DNA of 64,000 nucleotides from Rhodospirillaceae bacterium LM-1 (GCA_902725215.1 CACUVI010000002.1:79676-143675); one strand, 5' to 3'. Positions 17,748 to 26,456 are shown, counted from the stretch's first letter. Numbers and translations are program-made. The notes: generated by a model not told the origin, from the letters alone.

Positions 17748-18305
17748 TTAGCCGATACGGATCGAGGTATCGGTGAGGAAAGTGTATTTGGGCACGGGCA
17801 GGTTCAAAGGAGCGGGTCCCTTGCGAATGCGTCCCGACGTGTCGTAGTGCGAGCCGTGGCAGGGGCAGAACCAGCCGCCGAAGTCGCCCTTGGGGTCGGC
17901 CGCCTTCTGGCCCAGCGGGATGCAGCCCAGATGCGTGCAGACGCCGATCAGAACCAGCCATTCCGCCTTCTGAACACGGTCCTTGTCATTTTTGGGGTCG
18001 CGCAGATCGGCCATCGGCGTCTCGGCGGCCTGCTTGATCTCGTCGGCCGTGCGGTGGCGCACGAAAACCGGCTTGCCCTGCCAGGTCACGGTGATGGACA
18101 TGCCCTCGGCCACCTTCGACAGATCGACTTCGGTGGTCGAGAGGGCCAAAGTGTCGGCGGCAGGGTTCATGCTGTGCACGAACGGCCACAGCGCCAAAGC
18201 GGTGCCCACGGCGCCGACGGCGGACGTGGCGATCAGGAGGAAGTCGCGGCGGGGGCCGTTGGGTCCCTTGTTGTCATCGGGCGGGGTGGAACTGGGTTGT
18301 GCCAT
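17748..18305 (-). CDS. petA: Rieske iron-sulfur subunit of the bc1 complex
   Basis: A 185-aa Tat-exported [2Fe-2S] protein. The twin-arginine region is [15 protein letters not shown] (R19-R20), and the following hydrophobic stretch is its membrane anchor. The cluster ligands are C123 and H125 (CTHLGC) and C147 and H150 (CPCHGSH), with C128 and C149 forming the disulfide. The start at 18305 has a GAGGG site at good spacing. It is first gene of the petABC operon. A 20-nt palindrome lies in its leader. Confidence 0.95.
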   Translation of the reverse strand: MAQPSSTPPDDNKGPNGPRRDFLLIATSAVGAVGTALALWPFVHSMNPAADTLALSTTEVDLSKVAEGMSITVTWQGKPVFVRHRTADEIKQAAETPMADLRDPKNDKDRVQKAEWLVLIGVCTHLGCIPLGQKAADPKGDFGGWFCPCHGSHYDTSGRIRKGPAPLNLPVPKYTFLTDTSIRIG

Positions 18306-18380
18306 CTGTTTCCCTCGGTTCAAGGCCTGGCTCCAGGGGGTCGATTTGACCAAGGAACACAGGCTCACTTAATCTTCAAA

Positions 18381-18400
18381 TTTTCGGAGCAATCCGAAAA
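18381..18400. promoter_or_regulatory. Palindrome in the petA-trmL divergent region
   Basis: TTTTCGGA-GCAA-TCCGAAAA is a perfect 8-bp dyad about 75 nt before petA and 105 nt before trmL. It could be an operator controlling the bc1 operon or an mRNA hairpin. No known factor is assigned. Confidence 0.4.
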
Positions 18401-18505
18401 CAACGAAAGGCACCTTGACGGCCATCACTCCCCTTCTGGCCGCTACGGATTTCGGATGGTCGTATACCCGAAGCGGGTAGGTTTGAAAAGGCTGAAATAT
18501 AAGAA

Positions 18506-19003
18506 ATGGGCGCTATATCACAAATCTCTAAAGAAAAGACCGGCTTGCGGCTGGCCTTGTTTGAGCCTGATATCCCCCAGAATGCCGGGGCCATTCTCAG
18601 ACTGGCGGCCTGCCTGGGAGCAGGGGTGGATCTGATCGAGCCTTTCGGTTTTTTATGGGATGATAAGAAGTTAAGGCGGGCTGGGATGGATTATCTGGAT
18701 CGCGTTCAACTGACGCGCCACGCATCCTGGTCCGCCTTCGAGGCTTGGCGAGGGGCGAGTGGGGGGCGGTTGGTCCTGTTCACGACCAAGGGGGCTATTT
18801 CCTTGCCGCAAGCCCGATTCGTGCCGGGCGACATCTTGCTGTTCGGTTCGGAAAGCCGGGGCGCTCCCGATAGCGTGCATCAGGTTGCCAGGTTGCGGGT
18901 ATCGATCCCCCTGCTTGCGGGCGAGCGCTCGATCAATGTCGCCCAGGCGGCGGCAATCGGCCTCTATACGGCTCTGGCCCAGCTTGATAGGCTGCCTGCA
19001 TGA
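18506..19003 (+). CDS. trmL: tRNA (cytidine/uridine-34 2'-O)-methyltransferase
   Basis: A 165-aa SPOUT-class methyltransferase that modifies the wobble base of tRNA-Leu. The core LRLALFEPDIPQNAGAILRLAACLGAGVDLIEPFGF and the knot segments ILLFGSESRGAPD and RVSIPLLAGERSINVAQAAAIGLY are typical. The ATG at 18506 adds about 14 residues before the usual start. A TTG at 18548-18550 is a possible alternative. It overlaps mobB by 4 nt. Confidence 0.9.
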   Translation: MGAISQISKEKTGLRLALFEPDIPQNAGAILRLAACLGAGVDLIEPFGFLWDDKKLRRAGMDYLDRVQLTRHASWSAFEAWRGASGGRLVLFTTKGAISLPQARFVPGDILLFGSESRGAPDSVHQVARLRVSIPLLAGERSINVAQAAAIGLYTALAQLDRLPA

Positions 19004-19500
19004 AGATTTTCGGCATCGTCGGTTCCAGCGGCAGCGGCAAGACGACCCTGCTTAAACGCCTGATTCCCGAACTGGTCGCCCGCGGGTTGCGGCTGGCCAC
19101 GGTCAAGCATTCGCATCACGGCGCTTCGGCCGATCAGCCGGGAGATCCGGGGTTCGAAGCGAGACGGGCGGGGGCGGTGGCCAGCCTGATGGCGGGACCG
19201 GAGCGCTGGATCAGGGTGGATATCCGTTCGCCAATCGAGGAACCGGGGCTGGACGAGCTTTTGGCCAAATTGTCGCCCGCCGATCTGGTGCTGATCGAGG
19301 GATTCAAACGCTATCCGCACGCCAAGATTGAGGTGTTCCGCCCAGAACATGGCAGAGCGCCCTTGTGGCCCGACGACCCGTCGGTGGTGGCGGTGGCCAG
19401 CGACGCCACGGCGCTTTCCGGCCTGGATCGTCCCTTATTGTCCTTGGAAGATATGCCGGGGATGGCTATGTTCCTGATGTCGCATCCTGGAACGCAATAA
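19000..19500 (+). CDS. mobB: Molybdopterin-guanine dinucleotide biosynthesis adaptor MobB
   Basis: A 166-aa P-loop GTP-binding protein that assists MobA in forming the molybdenum guanine dinucleotide cofactor. Walker A is G8-SSGSGKT. The TVKHSHH segment and the VLIEGFKRYPHAKIEVFR motif are diagnostic. It overlaps trmL (ATGA), with no mobA beside it. Its presence implies MGD-type molybdoenzymes (for example nitrate or DMSO reductase-like) elsewhere in the genome. Confidence 0.9.
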   Translation: MKIFGIVGSSGSGKTTLLKRLIPELVARGLRLATVKHSHHGASADQPGDPGFEARRAGAVASLMAGPERWIRVDIRSPIEEPGLDELLAKLSPADLVLIEGFKRYPHAKIEVFRPEHGRAPLWPDDPSVVAVASDATALSGLDRPLLSLEDMPGMAMFLMSHPGTQ

Positions 19501-19512
19501 GAAAAAAGAACA

Positions 19513-21003
19513 ATGCCCCAAAATGCCTACCAGAAGCTGGAGACGCTGTTTTCGCGTCTGCTGCGCATCGAGGACGCCATCGCCATTTTGCAATGGGACG
19601 GCGCCGTGATGATGCCCGAAGGCGGCGCTTCGGCCAGAGCCGAGGAAATCGCCACGCTGAAGGGCCTGCATCACAAGCTGCTGGCATCGCCCCAGGTGTC
19701 GGCGCTGATCCGCAAGGCGGACCAGTTGGAACTGAACGGCTGGCAGCGCGCCAATCTGGGCGAAATGTCGCGCCAATGGATTCATGCCCGCGCCGTGCCG
19801 GCGCGCTTGATCGAAGCCTTGGCCCGCGCCACCTCGGCTTGCGAAATCGTCTGGCGCGAAGCCCGAGCCAAGGGCGACTTCAAGCTGGTGAAAAAACCCC
19901 TGGAAAAGGTGATGTCCCTGACCAGAGAGGCGGGACAGGCCAAGGCCGAGCCTTTGGGCGTCACACCCTACGAAGCTCTGATGGATTTGTACGAGCCGCA
20001 GGCCAGGGAAGCCAGGATCGAGGATTTATTCGCCGATCTGGAAGAGTTCATCGCCGACACGCTGCCGCTGGTGCTGGAGCGCCAGGGCGACGCGTTGCCA
20101 AATCCGTCGGTCAAGGTTGCGCAAACGAGTCAGAAGGAGTTGGGGCGCCGCTTGATGGGCGTCATCGGCTTTGATTTCAACAAAGGCCGCCTGGATGAAA
20201 GTGCTCATCCCTTTTCTGGCGGCACGCCTTACGATGTGCGCATCACCACGCGCTACGACGAGGCGGAACCGCTGAAATCCCTGATGGGGGTGGCGCACGA
20301 AACCGGCCATGCGCTTTACGAAATGAACCTGCCCAAGGACTGGCGCCATCAGCCGGTGGGCCGCGCCAGGGGTATGGCGCTGCATGAAAGCCAGTCGCTG
20401 ATCGTCGAGATGCAGGCCTGCCGCTCGCGCGCTTTCGCCAAATTCCTAGCCCCCCTGCTGGACGAGGCTTTCGGCGGCAGTTGGGACGCCAAGGCCTTGC
20501 GTCGGAAACTGGCCTGGGTGAAACCCGGATTCATTCGCGTCGATGCCGACGAATTGACCTATTCCGCCCATGTCATCCTGCGTTTCAGGCTTGAACGCGC
20601 CATGATCCGGGGCGATCTGAAAGTGGCCGATCTGCCCGGCGCTTGGAACCAATGCATGACCCGCCTGCTGGGCATCGTGCCGCCTTCGGATCGCGAAGGC
20701 TGTTTGCAGGACATCCATTGGTACGATGGCGCCATCGGCTATTTCCCCAGCTATACGCTGGGAGCGCTGTCGGCGGCGCAGATTTTCGCGGCCGCCGAGG
20801 CGGCAACCCCCGGTCTTCGCCATGGTCTGGAACATGGCGATTTCCAACCATTGATGGGCTGGCTGAAAGAGAACATCCATAGCCAAGGCTGCTTTGGATC
20901 GACCGACGACATCCTGAAGCGGGCAACCGGCGCGCCTTTGTCCGCTGCCGCCTTCAAGGCGCATGTCAAGCGGCGCTATCTGAGCGGCGCGAACGCAAAG
21001 TGA
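19513..21003 (+). CDS. M32 family metallocarboxypeptidase (Taq-type)
   Basis: A 496-aa cytoplasmic zinc carboxypeptidase. The zinc site is H262-E263-T-G-H266 (VAHETGHALYE), with the following HESQSLIVEMQ supplying the third ligand. Other family blocks are DVRITTRYDE and IHWYDGAIGYFPSYTLGALSAAQ. Length matches Taq carboxypeptidase (about 500 aa). It follows mobB by 12 nt and overlaps the next gene by 4 nt, so a four-gene operon trmL-mobB-M32-hydrolase is likely. Confidence 0.93.
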   Translation: MPQNAYQKLETLFSRLLRIEDAIAILQWDGAVMMPEGGASARAEEIATLKGLHHKLLASPQVSALIRKADQLELNGWQRANLGEMSRQWIHARAVPARLIEALARATSACEIVWREARAKGDFKLVKKPLEKVMSLTREAGQAKAEPLGVTPYEALMDLYEPQAREARIEDLFADLEEFIADTLPLVLERQGDALPNPSVKVAQTSQKELGRRLMGVIGFDFNKGRLDESAHPFSGGTPYDVRITTRYDEAEPLKSLMGVAHETGHALYEMNLPKDWRHQPVGRARGMALHESQSLIVEMQACRSRAFAKFLAPLLDEAFGGSWDAKALRRKLAWVKPGFIRVDADELTYSAHVILRFRLERAMIRGDLKVADLPGAWNQCMTRLLGIVPPSDREGCLQDIHWYDGAIGYFPSYTLGALSAAQIFAAAEAATPGLRHGLEHGDFQPLMGWLKENIHSQGCFGSTDDILKRATGAPLSAAAFKAHVKRRYLSGANAK

Positions 21004-21860
21004 TCCGGCAATTCAGACGATCCGCTCTAGCATCAACGGCATATCTTCTGGCCCTGTTGCTGAGTTTGTCCGTCTTGAACCTGCCCGTCTTGGCCGACGA
21101 GCGTCAGGAAAGGCTGCAAATTCCCTTTCCCGCCAACCGGAACGGCGAAACGGTCTATTTGGAAGGTCTTTTGCGGATGCCGGACGGACGGGGCCCGTTT
21201 CCGCTGGCCATTCTCAATCACGGAACGGGTGCTCGGGCCAAGTCGCAAAAGCCCGAGGATCTCGACTTTCTCGCTCGCTGGTTTCTTGATCGCGGCTGGG
21301 CGGCGGCCATGGTCATGCGCCGTTCCTTCGGCAAGTCGGGCGGCTTGTACTACGAAGCCTATTCCTGCCCGAATCCGGATTACTTGAAGGCGGGACAAAA
21401 AGCCGCCGAGGACATTCGGGCCAGCGTTCTGCACCTGCGTGACATCCCCGGCATCGACGGGGAGAGGATCGTTCTGGTTGGGCAATCTTCGGGCGGCTGG
21501 GCGGTGCTGGCGGCTTCGGCGGAAGCGATCCCAGGGGTGCGAGGCGCCGTCAGTTTCGCGGGTGGCCGAGGCGGCAATCCGAAGGGCGAGCGCAATTGTC
21601 CGCCGGAAGAGAATCTGATCGAAGCCGGACGCCGGTTCGGGCAAAGCGCCAAGGTGCCGTCTTTGTGGATTTACGCAGCCAACGACAATCTGACGCCGAT
21701 CGATTTGATGCGCCGCGTTCAAGATGCCTATGCGCAAGGGGCAGGCGACAGCGCGCTTCGCTATTACGACGACCCAAGGGCGGGCGGGCATTTCGTGCTG
21801 CGCCATCCAGACTATTGGGGCGCCGAGCTTGAAGCCTTTCTGGCCCGTGTCGCGAAGTGA
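21000..21860 (+). CDS. Secreted alpha/beta hydrolase (dienelactone hydrolase-like)
   Basis: A 286-aa exported hydrolase. It starts at GTG 21000, coupled to the upstream stop (GTGA). A signal peptide (residues 1-32, ending VLA-DE) is followed by an alpha/beta-hydrolase fold with the nucleophile elbow GQSSGGWA, an Asp candidate in AANDNLTPIDL, and a His in GGHFVLRHP. The N-terminal NHGTGARAKS probably forms the oxyanion region. The substrate is unknown. The family includes dienelactone hydrolases and prolyl oligopeptidase-like esterases. Confidence 0.8.
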   Translation: MIRQFRRSALASTAYLLALLLSLSVLNLPVLADERQERLQIPFPANRNGETVYLEGLLRMPDGRGPFPLAILNHGTGARAKSQKPEDLDFLARWFLDRGWAAAMVMRRSFGKSGGLYYEAYSCPNPDYLKAGQKAAEDIRASVLHLRDIPGIDGERIVLVGQSSGGWAVLAASAEAIPGVRGAVSFAGGRGGNPKGERNCPPEENLIEAGRRFGQSAKVPSLWIYAANDNLTPIDLMRRVQDAYAQGAGDSALRYYDDPRAGGHFVLRHPDYWGAELEAFLARVAK

Positions 21861-21907
21861 CTAGGACTTAAACGATCCTGCGCTTGTCCGCGAAAGTTCG
21901 GAAATTG

Positions 21908-21947
21908 TTGATCCAAGTCAACCAAGACGCGCCAAACGCTTGGTTGA
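21908..21947 (+). promoter_or_regulatory. FNR/FixK-type box and adjacent inverted repeat
   Basis: TTGATCCAAGTCAA (21908-21921) matches the FNR/FixK consensus TTGAT-N4-ATCAA at nine of ten defined positions. It overlaps a perfect 9-bp inverted repeat, TCAACCAAG (21918-21926) with CTTGGTTGA (21939-21947). It lies 59 nt before the SafE-like gene, suggesting low-oxygen induction of the safE-sco1-cobB operon. Confidence 0.65.
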
Positions 21948-21980
21948 AGGGGCGGACGTCGGGGGATATGCTCTGGCGCC

Positions 21981-22739
21981 ATGGATAGCGCGACACTTTC
22001 GGCCCTTTTGCAATCGGGTCTTTCTTATTGCCACACCGCCATTTCAACAGATGGCGGGCTGATGGCCAGCCTGTTGCTGACCGGCCTCGTCGGCGGGTTG
22101 ACCCATTGCTCGGGCATGTGCGGACCCTTCGCGCTGTCGCAAATGGCCGAGCGCATGAAATCCTGTCCCGTTTCGCAGATGCGCGAATGGCGCCGCCTGT
22201 CGATGGCGTTGCTGTTGCCCTATCACCTGGGCCGCATGACCACCTATGGCCTGCTGGGGGCCGGTGCGGCCGTGCTGGCCGGATCGATCGGCGCAGCTAC
22301 CGGATTGCGTTGGCTTTCGGCAGGACTGCTGATGTTGGCCGCTTTGCTGTTCCTGGGATATGCGGTGCCGCGTCTGGGACTGATCAAGGCGGGCAATGGC
22401 GACGGCGCGCTGTTTCGCCGATTGTCGGTTTTCGCCAAGCCGCTGTTCGCCGCCCCCACGGGATGGCGAGGCTACGCGCTGGGACTGGTCCTGGGCTATA
22501 TCCCCTGCGGCTTGGTTTGGGGGGCGCTGTCGGCGGCGGCGGCATCCGGCTCAGCGCTGTCGGGCGCTATGGCGATGATGGGTTTCGCGCTTGGCACCGT
22601 GCCCGGTCTGGTGCTGGTGGCGGGGTTGGGCCAACTGGCGTCGCAGCGCTGGGGGGGGCTGGTCCAGCGCGTGGCGCCGATGTTGTTGGTGCTGAATGCG
22701 GGCGTTCTGGCCGTTCTGGCTTGGCGTCTGATCGCTTAG
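21981..22739 (+). CDS. SafE/TauE-like membrane protein (heavy-metal/oxidase assembly type)
   Basis: A 252-aa polytopic membrane protein of the COG2836 type. The conserved loop GGLTHCSGMCGPFALSQ, with a Cys-x3-Cys pair next to a membrane helix, and at least six hydrophobic segments are seen. Although named a sulfite exporter family, members with this HCxGMCG loop are often found with cytochrome oxidase or copper genes. Here it is followed 20 nt later by a Sco1 copper chaperone gene, which supports a copper or redox-assembly role (inference). Confidence 0.8.
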   Translation: MDSATLSALLQSGLSYCHTAISTDGGLMASLLLTGLVGGLTHCSGMCGPFALSQMAERMKSCPVSQMREWRRLSMALLLPYHLGRMTTYGLLGAGAAVLAGSIGAATGLRWLSAGLLMLAALLFLGYAVPRLGLIKAGNGDGALFRRLSVFAKPLFAAPTGWRGYALGLVLGYIPCGLVWGALSAAAASGSALSGAMAMMGFALGTVPGLVLVAGLGQLASQRWGGLVQRVAPMLLVLNAGVLAVLAWRLIA

Positions 22740-22759
22740 TCGATTTTGTCGAGGTTGAT

Positions 22760-23386
22760 ATGGGCAAGATGAAAAAGCTGCCGCAGGGATTGGGTCCCGT
22801 CTTGATCTTTGCAGCGACCCTGCTGGTCGCTTTGGGGCTTGGGATCGGCATTCGCTATCTTCTGACCGGATCGGGGGCGGGAGGGATTCCGTCGCCGGTG
22901 ACCATCGGCGGCCCCTTCACCCTGACCGACCCGCAGGGAAAAGAGGTAACCGAGAAGTCCTTCCCCGGCAAATATCTGCTGGTCTATTTCGGCTATACCT
23001 ACTGCCCCGACGTGTGCCCCACTTCGCTGGGCACGATGGCCGAGGCGTTGGGCAAGATCGGCAAGGAGAAGGCAGCGAAAATAAAGCCCATCTTCATTTC
23101 CGTCGATCCCGAACGCGACACCAAGGAGCGTTTGGCCGATTACGGCGAAGCCTTCTATTCCGGCATGGCGGCGCTGACAGGCACGTCTGAACAGGTCGCC
23201 GCCGCCGCCAAGCAGTACCGCGTCTATTTCGCCAAGGTGAAGGCCGAGGATGCCGAAGTCGGCTATCTGATCGATCATTCGGCGCTTTTGTATCTGATGG
23301 GGCCGGACGGAAAATTCATTCGCCATTTCTCGCATGGAACGCAAGCTGCCGAGATGGCGGCCGCGCTGGAAGAAAGCGTGAAGTGA
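22760..23386 (+). CDS. Sco1/SenC copper chaperone
   Basis: A 208-aa protein with an N-terminal membrane anchor (VLIFAATLLVALGLGIGIRYLL) and a periplasmic thioredoxin-like domain. The copper ligands are C82-P-D-V-C86 (YTYCPDVCPTSLG) and His173 (LIDHSALLYL). Sco proteins deliver copper to, or reduce, the CuA site of cytochrome oxidase and related proteins. The start is ATG 22760. The stop overlaps the GTG start of cobB by 4 nt. An FNR-type box lies upstream of the operon. Confidence 0.92.
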   Translation: MGKMKKLPQGLGPVLIFAATLLVALGLGIGIRYLLTGSGAGGIPSPVTIGGPFTLTDPQGKEVTEKSFPGKYLLVYFGYTYCPDVCPTSLGTMAEALGKIGKEKAAKIKPIFISVDPERDTKERLADYGEAFYSGMAALTGTSEQVAAAAKQYRVYFAKVKAEDAEVGYLIDHSALLYLMGPDGKFIRHFSHGTQAAEMAAALEESVK

Positions 23387-24702
23387 CCGAGTGTCTGGGT
23401 CTTGTTCTGGCGGCACCAGCCACCGGTTCGGGCAAGACGACGATCACGCTTGGGCTGTTGCGCGCCTATCGCCGCAGGGGCCTTGCCGCCGCTCCCGCCA
23501 AGGTGGGGCCGGATTATATCGATCCGGCGTTTCACGCCAAGGCTTCGGGTCGCGTCTGCTTCAATCTGGACGGTTGGGCCATGCGCCCTGAGCAGTTGGC
23601 CGGGCTGATCGGCGAAGCGGCCAATCAGGCGGATTTCATTCTGGCCGAAGGCGTGATGGGCCTGTTTGACGGCGCCAATGTCGCGGATGGGCCGGATGGG
23701 TCCACGGCAGATTTGGCCGCCCTGACCGGCTGGCCGGTGATTCTGGTTCTGGATGTCAGCCGCATGGGCGCTTCGGCGGGCGCTGTGCTCAAGGGTTTCG
23801 CCAGTTATCGAAACGATGTGCGGCTGGCTGGCGTAATTTTGAACAGGGTCAGCGGCGAGGGGCACCTTGCCATGGTAGAGCGGGCCTGCCGCAAGGCTTG
23901 TCCAGATGTGGCGATTCTGGGGGCCGTACCGCGCATCGAGGCGCTAAGCCTGCCCAGCCGCCATCTGGGACTGGTACAGGCGGCGGAACATCCCGACTTG
24001 GAAAGCGCCATCGAGCGGGCCGCCGATTTGATGGAAAAGCACATCAATCTGGATGGGCTGGCGGCGCTGGCCCAAGGCACTGGTTTGCGGGGAGCTTTCG
24101 AAGCGCCGTTGCCGGTCTTGGGGCAACGCATTGCGGTTGCCAAGGACGAAGCCTTCGCCTTTGCCTATCCTGCCGTTCTCGAAGGATGGCGACGGCTTGG
24201 GGCGGAATTAACCTTCTTTTCGCCCTTGGCCGGAGAGGGACCAAGCAATGCTGCGGACGCGGTCTATCTTCCCGGCGGCTATCCGCAATTGAACGGCCCT
24301 GTTTTGTCGCAGGCGCAAGGTTTTCTGACGGGGCTGAAATCGGCGGTAGCGCGCGACGCCTGGATTTACGGCGAGTGCGGCGGCTTCATGACGTTGGGAC
24401 AAGCCATTATCGACGCCGATGGGAAAAGCCACGCCATGGCGGGCCTGTTGCCCCTGGTCACCAGCTTCCAGAAACGCCGCCTGCATCTGGGCTATCGCAA
24501 AATTCAGGGGCTGGCGGACACACCTTTCGGGGGGCGGGGCGCGTCATTCAGGGGGCATGAATTTCACTACGCCACCATCCAAAGCCAGGAAGAGGGCGCA
24601 AACGCCTTTGACGCCTGGGATGCCAGGGATGGTCGCCTTGAATCTATGGGGCTGATTCGAAACAGGGTTTTCGGCAGCTTCCTGCATCTGATCGCTAATT
24701 AA
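23383..24702 (+). CDS. cobB: Cobyrinic/hydrogenobyrinic acid a,c-diamide synthase
   Basis: A 439-aa glutamine-dependent amidotransferase that amidates the a and c side chains of the corrin ring. It has a dethiobiotin synthetase-like N-terminal domain with P-loop APATGSGKTT, then KVGPDYIDPAFH, and a C-terminal class I glutaminase domain with nucleophile Cys332 (YGECGGFM) and catalytic His in GHEFHYAT. It starts with GTG, coupled to sco1, about 10 kb from the rest of the cobalamin genes, and probably shares their putative low-oxygen promoter. Confidence 0.93.
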   Translation: MTECLGLVLAAPATGSGKTTITLGLLRAYRRRGLAAAPAKVGPDYIDPAFHAKASGRVCFNLDGWAMRPEQLAGLIGEAANQADFILAEGVMGLFDGANVADGPDGSTADLAALTGWPVILVLDVSRMGASAGAVLKGFASYRNDVRLAGVILNRVSGEGHLAMVERACRKACPDVAILGAVPRIEALSLPSRHLGLVQAAEHPDLESAIERAADLMEKHINLDGLAALAQGTGLRGAFEAPLPVLGQRIAVAKDEAFAFAYPAVLEGWRRLGAELTFFSPLAGEGPSNAADAVYLPGGYPQLNGPVLSQAQGFLTGLKSAVARDAWIYGECGGFMTLGQAIIDADGKSHAMAGLLPLVTSFQKRRLHLGYRKIQGLADTPFGGRGASFRGHEFHYATIQSQEEGANAFDAWDARDGRLESMGLIRNRVFGSFLHLIAN

Positions 24703-24725
24703 TTATCGGCCGCTGAAGTTTTTCC

Positions 24726-24777
24726 GTTGCACTGCAACAAAGGCTTTCCCATCTCTTCCATAAATCGGTAATATAAT
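24726..24777 (+). promoter_or_regulatory. Candidate PhaR operator and -10 element of phaZ
   Basis: GTTGCA-C-TGCAAC (24726-24738) is a perfect TGC-rich palindrome like the sites reported for PhaR. A consensus TATAAT lies at 24772-24777, 22 nt before the chosen phaZ ATG. The arrangement suggests PhaR repression of phaZ. The -35 element is not clear. Confidence 0.5.
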
Positions 24778-24799
24778 GCCAAATTGGGCGAGGAAGCTG

Positions 24800-26038
24800 A
24801 TGCTTTATTATCTTCATGAGATGCAACGGGCCGCCTTCACGCCGATGCGCGCCATGGCCGAGGCGCTGCAGCAGGTCTACACCCATCCCTGGGTGCCTGT
24901 GGCTTATACCGGTTTCGGGCGCGCCGTGGCGGCGGGCTGCGAGATTCTGGAACGCTCCACCCGGCGCTATCCCAAACCCAAATGGGGTCTGACCCACACC
25001 GTCATCGATGGCCAGTCGGTGGCGATCGAAGAGGAAATCGCTTGGGCGGAAAGCCCCTTTTGCCATCTGTTGCATTTCAAGCGCGATCTGCCCAAGAAGC
25101 GCAAGGACCCCAAGGTGCTGATGCTGGCGCCGCTTTCCGGCCATTACGCGACGCTGTTGCGCGGCACGGTGGAAGCGATGCTGCCCAATCATGACATCTA
25201 TATTTCGGATTGGATCGACGCCTGTACGGTGCCGCTGGACAAGGGGCGTTTCGATCTCGACGACTACGTCGATATGGTGATCGATTTCATCCGCTTCCTG
25301 GGGCCTGAAACACATGTGATCGCCGTCTGCCAACCCTCGGTGCCGGCCATGGCGGCCGTGGCCCTGATGGCGGGGATGAACGATCCCTGCCAGCCCCGCA
25401 CCATGACCTTGATGGGCGGCCCCATCGATACGCGCCACAATATGACCCAGCCCAACAAGCTGGCGCAAAGCCGCTCATTGTCCTGGTTCGAGCGCAATGT
25501 GGTGCATGTGGTGCCGATCAATCATCCCGGCCATGGGCGCAGGGTCTATCCCGGCTTCCTGCAATTGTCGGGCTTTATGGCGATGAATCTGGATCGCCAT
25601 GTCGATGCGCATGTGAAGCTGTTCAACCACATGGTCCAGGGCGACGGCGACGGCGTCACCGAGCACAAAACTTTTTACGACGAATATCTGTCGGTGATGG
25701 ATTTGCCCGCCGATTACTATTTGCAGACCATTCATACGGTTTTCCAGGAGCATCTGCTGCCCAAGGGCGAGTGGGTTTCTAGGGGCCGCTTGGTCGATAC
25801 CGCGCAGATCAGGAAAACCGCTCTGATGACCGTCGAGGGCGAAAAGGACGACATTTCCGCCGTTGGTCAGACTTGGGCGGCGCATCTGATTTGCGAGAAT
25901 ATTCCCGCTGAAATGCATCACCACCGCTTGCAAGAGAAGGTCGGCCATTACGGCATCTTCAATGGACGGCGCTGGCGCGAGGAGATCATGCCCGATGTCG
26001 CGGACTTCATCCGCCGCTTCGATCGCGTTCTGGCGTGA
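24800..26038 (+). CDS. phaZ: Intracellular poly(3-hydroxybutyrate) depolymerase
   Basis: A 412-aa intracellular PHB depolymerase that mobilises stored polymer. It has the family N-terminus (MLYYLHEMQRAAFTPMRAMAEA), APLSGHYATLLRGTV, and DWIDACTVPL. Its box is VCQPSVPA with Cys177 as likely nucleophile, as in the Ralstonia PhaZ1 type that uses Cys instead of Ser. The start at 24800 has an AGGAAG site. An earlier TTG (24776) is less likely. The 3' end overlaps the next gene by 44 nt. Confidence 0.93.
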   Translation: MLYYLHEMQRAAFTPMRAMAEALQQVYTHPWVPVAYTGFGRAVAAGCEILERSTRRYPKPKWGLTHTVIDGQSVAIEEEIAWAESPFCHLLHFKRDLPKKRKDPKVLMLAPLSGHYATLLRGTVEAMLPNHDIYISDWIDACTVPLDKGRFDLDDYVDMVIDFIRFLGPETHVIAVCQPSVPAMAAVALMAGMNDPCQPRTMTLMGGPIDTRHNMTQPNKLAQSRSLSWFERNVVHVVPINHPGHGRRVYPGFLQLSGFMAMNLDRHVDAHVKLFNHMVQGDGDGVTEHKTFYDEYLSVMDLPADYYLQTIHTVFQEHLLPKGEWVSRGRLVDTAQIRKTALMTVEGEKDDISAVGQTWAAHLICENIPAEMHHHRLQEKVGHYGIFNGRRWREEIMPDVADFIRRFDRVLA

Positions 26039-26456
26039 CCGGCCGCTTTCGGATCTGACCAAGAAGGAATGGGAATCCTTGTGCGACGGCTGCGGTTTAT
26101 GCTGCCTGCACAAGCTCGACTACACCCAAGACGGCGGCGGCATCGTTTACACCGAAGTGGCTTGCCGTTTGCTGGATGTCGAAAGCTGCCGCTGCATGCA
26201 GTACAAGGAGCGGCGACATTACGTCCCGGATTGCATTTCCTTGACTCCCAAGGGGCTGGCTTCAATCGTCTGGCTGCCGAAATCCTGCGCCTATCGCCGT
26301 CTAAGCGAGGGCAAGGACCTGCCGCGCTGGCACCCTCTGCTGACGGGAGACGCAGATTCGGTGCATCGGGCAAAGATATCGATCCGTGGGCGAGCCATTC
26401 CCGAAGCCAAGGCGGGCAATCTTTCCGATCATGAAGTAGACTGGCCGGAAATATAA
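25995..26456 (+). CDS. YcgN-family cysteine cluster protein (UPF0260)
   Basis: A 153-aa soluble protein with eight conserved-type cysteines: LCDGCGLCCLHK, VACRLLD, SCRCMQY, PDCISL and SCAYR. The N-terminal FWRDRPLSDLTKKEWESLCDGCGLCC is diagnostic for YcgN/UPF0260. The Cys arrangement suggests zinc or Fe-S binding (DUF/zinc-iron-chelating family), but no function is established. It begins inside the end of phaZ (44-nt overlap). Confidence 0.85.
   Translation: MSRTSSAASIAFWRDRPLSDLTKKEWESLCDGCGLCCLHKLDYTQDGGGIVYTEVACRLLDVESCRCMQYKERRHYVPDCISLTPKGLASIVWLPKSCAYRRLSEGKDLPRWHPLLTGDADSVHRAKISIRGRAIPEAKAGNLSDHEVDWPEI

Noticed and set aside
15751..17961. A very long minus-strand open frame (736 aa) covering petC, petB and petA
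   Set aside because: Only its C-terminal 252 residues are a real protein (cytochrome c1). The rest is low-complexity Arg/His/Pro-rich sequence in the wrong frame of petB and petA.
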